Positions 32,457 through 32,467 of a DNA stretch of 32,467 nt are shown here, in pieces. A program made the translations under genes and the position numbers. The stretch is from Lachnospiraceae bacterium (GTDB lineage Bacteria; Bacillota; Clostridia; Lachnospirales; Lachnospiraceae): the NCBI GenBank assembly GCA_021200475.1, contig JAJQGP010000002.1, positions 5,651-38,117 on the forward strand, in the 5' to 3' direction. Each line of letters opens with the position of its first letter. Position 1 is the first letter of the stretch. The notes beneath the pieces are model-generated. The model saw nothing but the letters and a program-made list of their open reading frames with translations, searched no databases and was not told the origin of the DNA.

Positions 32457-32467
32457 GTTGTAAATAA

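Noticed and set aside
1-32467. CRISPR array, tRNA or rRNA genes
   Set aside because: No regularly spaced direct repeats and no recognisable tRNA or rRNA segments were seen on reading; a covariance search would settle tRNAs.

Overview
The window reads as a chromosomal segment of a mid-GC clostridial Firmicute, most likely a Lachnospiraceae-type gut anaerobe. This rests on the LL-diaminopimelate aminotransferase route to lysine, a roughly 443-residue glutamine synthetase followed by an ANTAR protein, the cysS / mini-RNase III / rlmB cluster, strong AGGAGG ribosome sites and canonical sigma-A promoters. Almost everything is on the minus strand, so gene order below follows transcription from right to left. 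No rRNA, tRNA or CRISPR array was seen.

Right part (32.5 to 22.7 kb), housekeeping: cysS, mrnC and rlmB (tRNA charging and rRNA maturation), glmM (cell-wall precursor), an MsbA-like ABC exporter, hisC, a SAM methyltransferase, and a plus-strand lipoprotein. Middle (22.3 to 14.8 kb): a large membrane sulfatase/LTA-synthase-like enzyme with an acidic linker and a C-terminal Ig-like domain, then a four-gene sugar importer of the YtfQ-YtfR-YtfT-YjfF (galactofuranose) type. A strong terminator and a repeat separate the binding protein from the other importer genes. Next comes a Na/phosphate symporter fused to a PhoU-like domain, preceded by four 11-bp-spaced direct repeats that look like a Pho box.

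Accessory island (about 12.8 to 6.4 kb): two decayed genes (an AAA+ SpoVK/CbbX-like remnant lacking its whole ATPase core, and an AT-rich 5'-truncated dGTPase) sit beside a compact module. The module holds a TM-less VirD4/TraG-type ATPase, an atypical ClpP peptidase, an acidic protein broken by a +1 frameshift in a T7 run, a small plus-strand DUF3232-like protein, a 114-aa orphan protein and a small XRE regulator. The orphan gene has an elaborate leader: an operator-like palindrome on the promoter, a short leader ORF, an intrinsic terminator, and a 14-nt sequence able to sequester its ribosome-binding site. No relaxase, integrase or T4SS channel gene is visible, so this is either a degraded mobile element or an uncharacterised ATPase-protease module.

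Left part (6.4 to 0 kb): glnA and a pseudo-receiver ANTAR protein, dapF and dapL, a LysR regulator, and the N-terminal 191 residues of a family-5 peptide-type solute-binding protein cut by the window edge.

A family of short elements with terminal inverted repeats around TTCAGAACA occupies the leaders of glnA (149 bp, with an internal hairpin core repeated in the sugar operon), the sulfatase gene (54 bp) and cysS (44 bp, almost only the two termini). Each lies between promoter and ribosome-binding site, so each is transcribed as a 5'-UTR structure.
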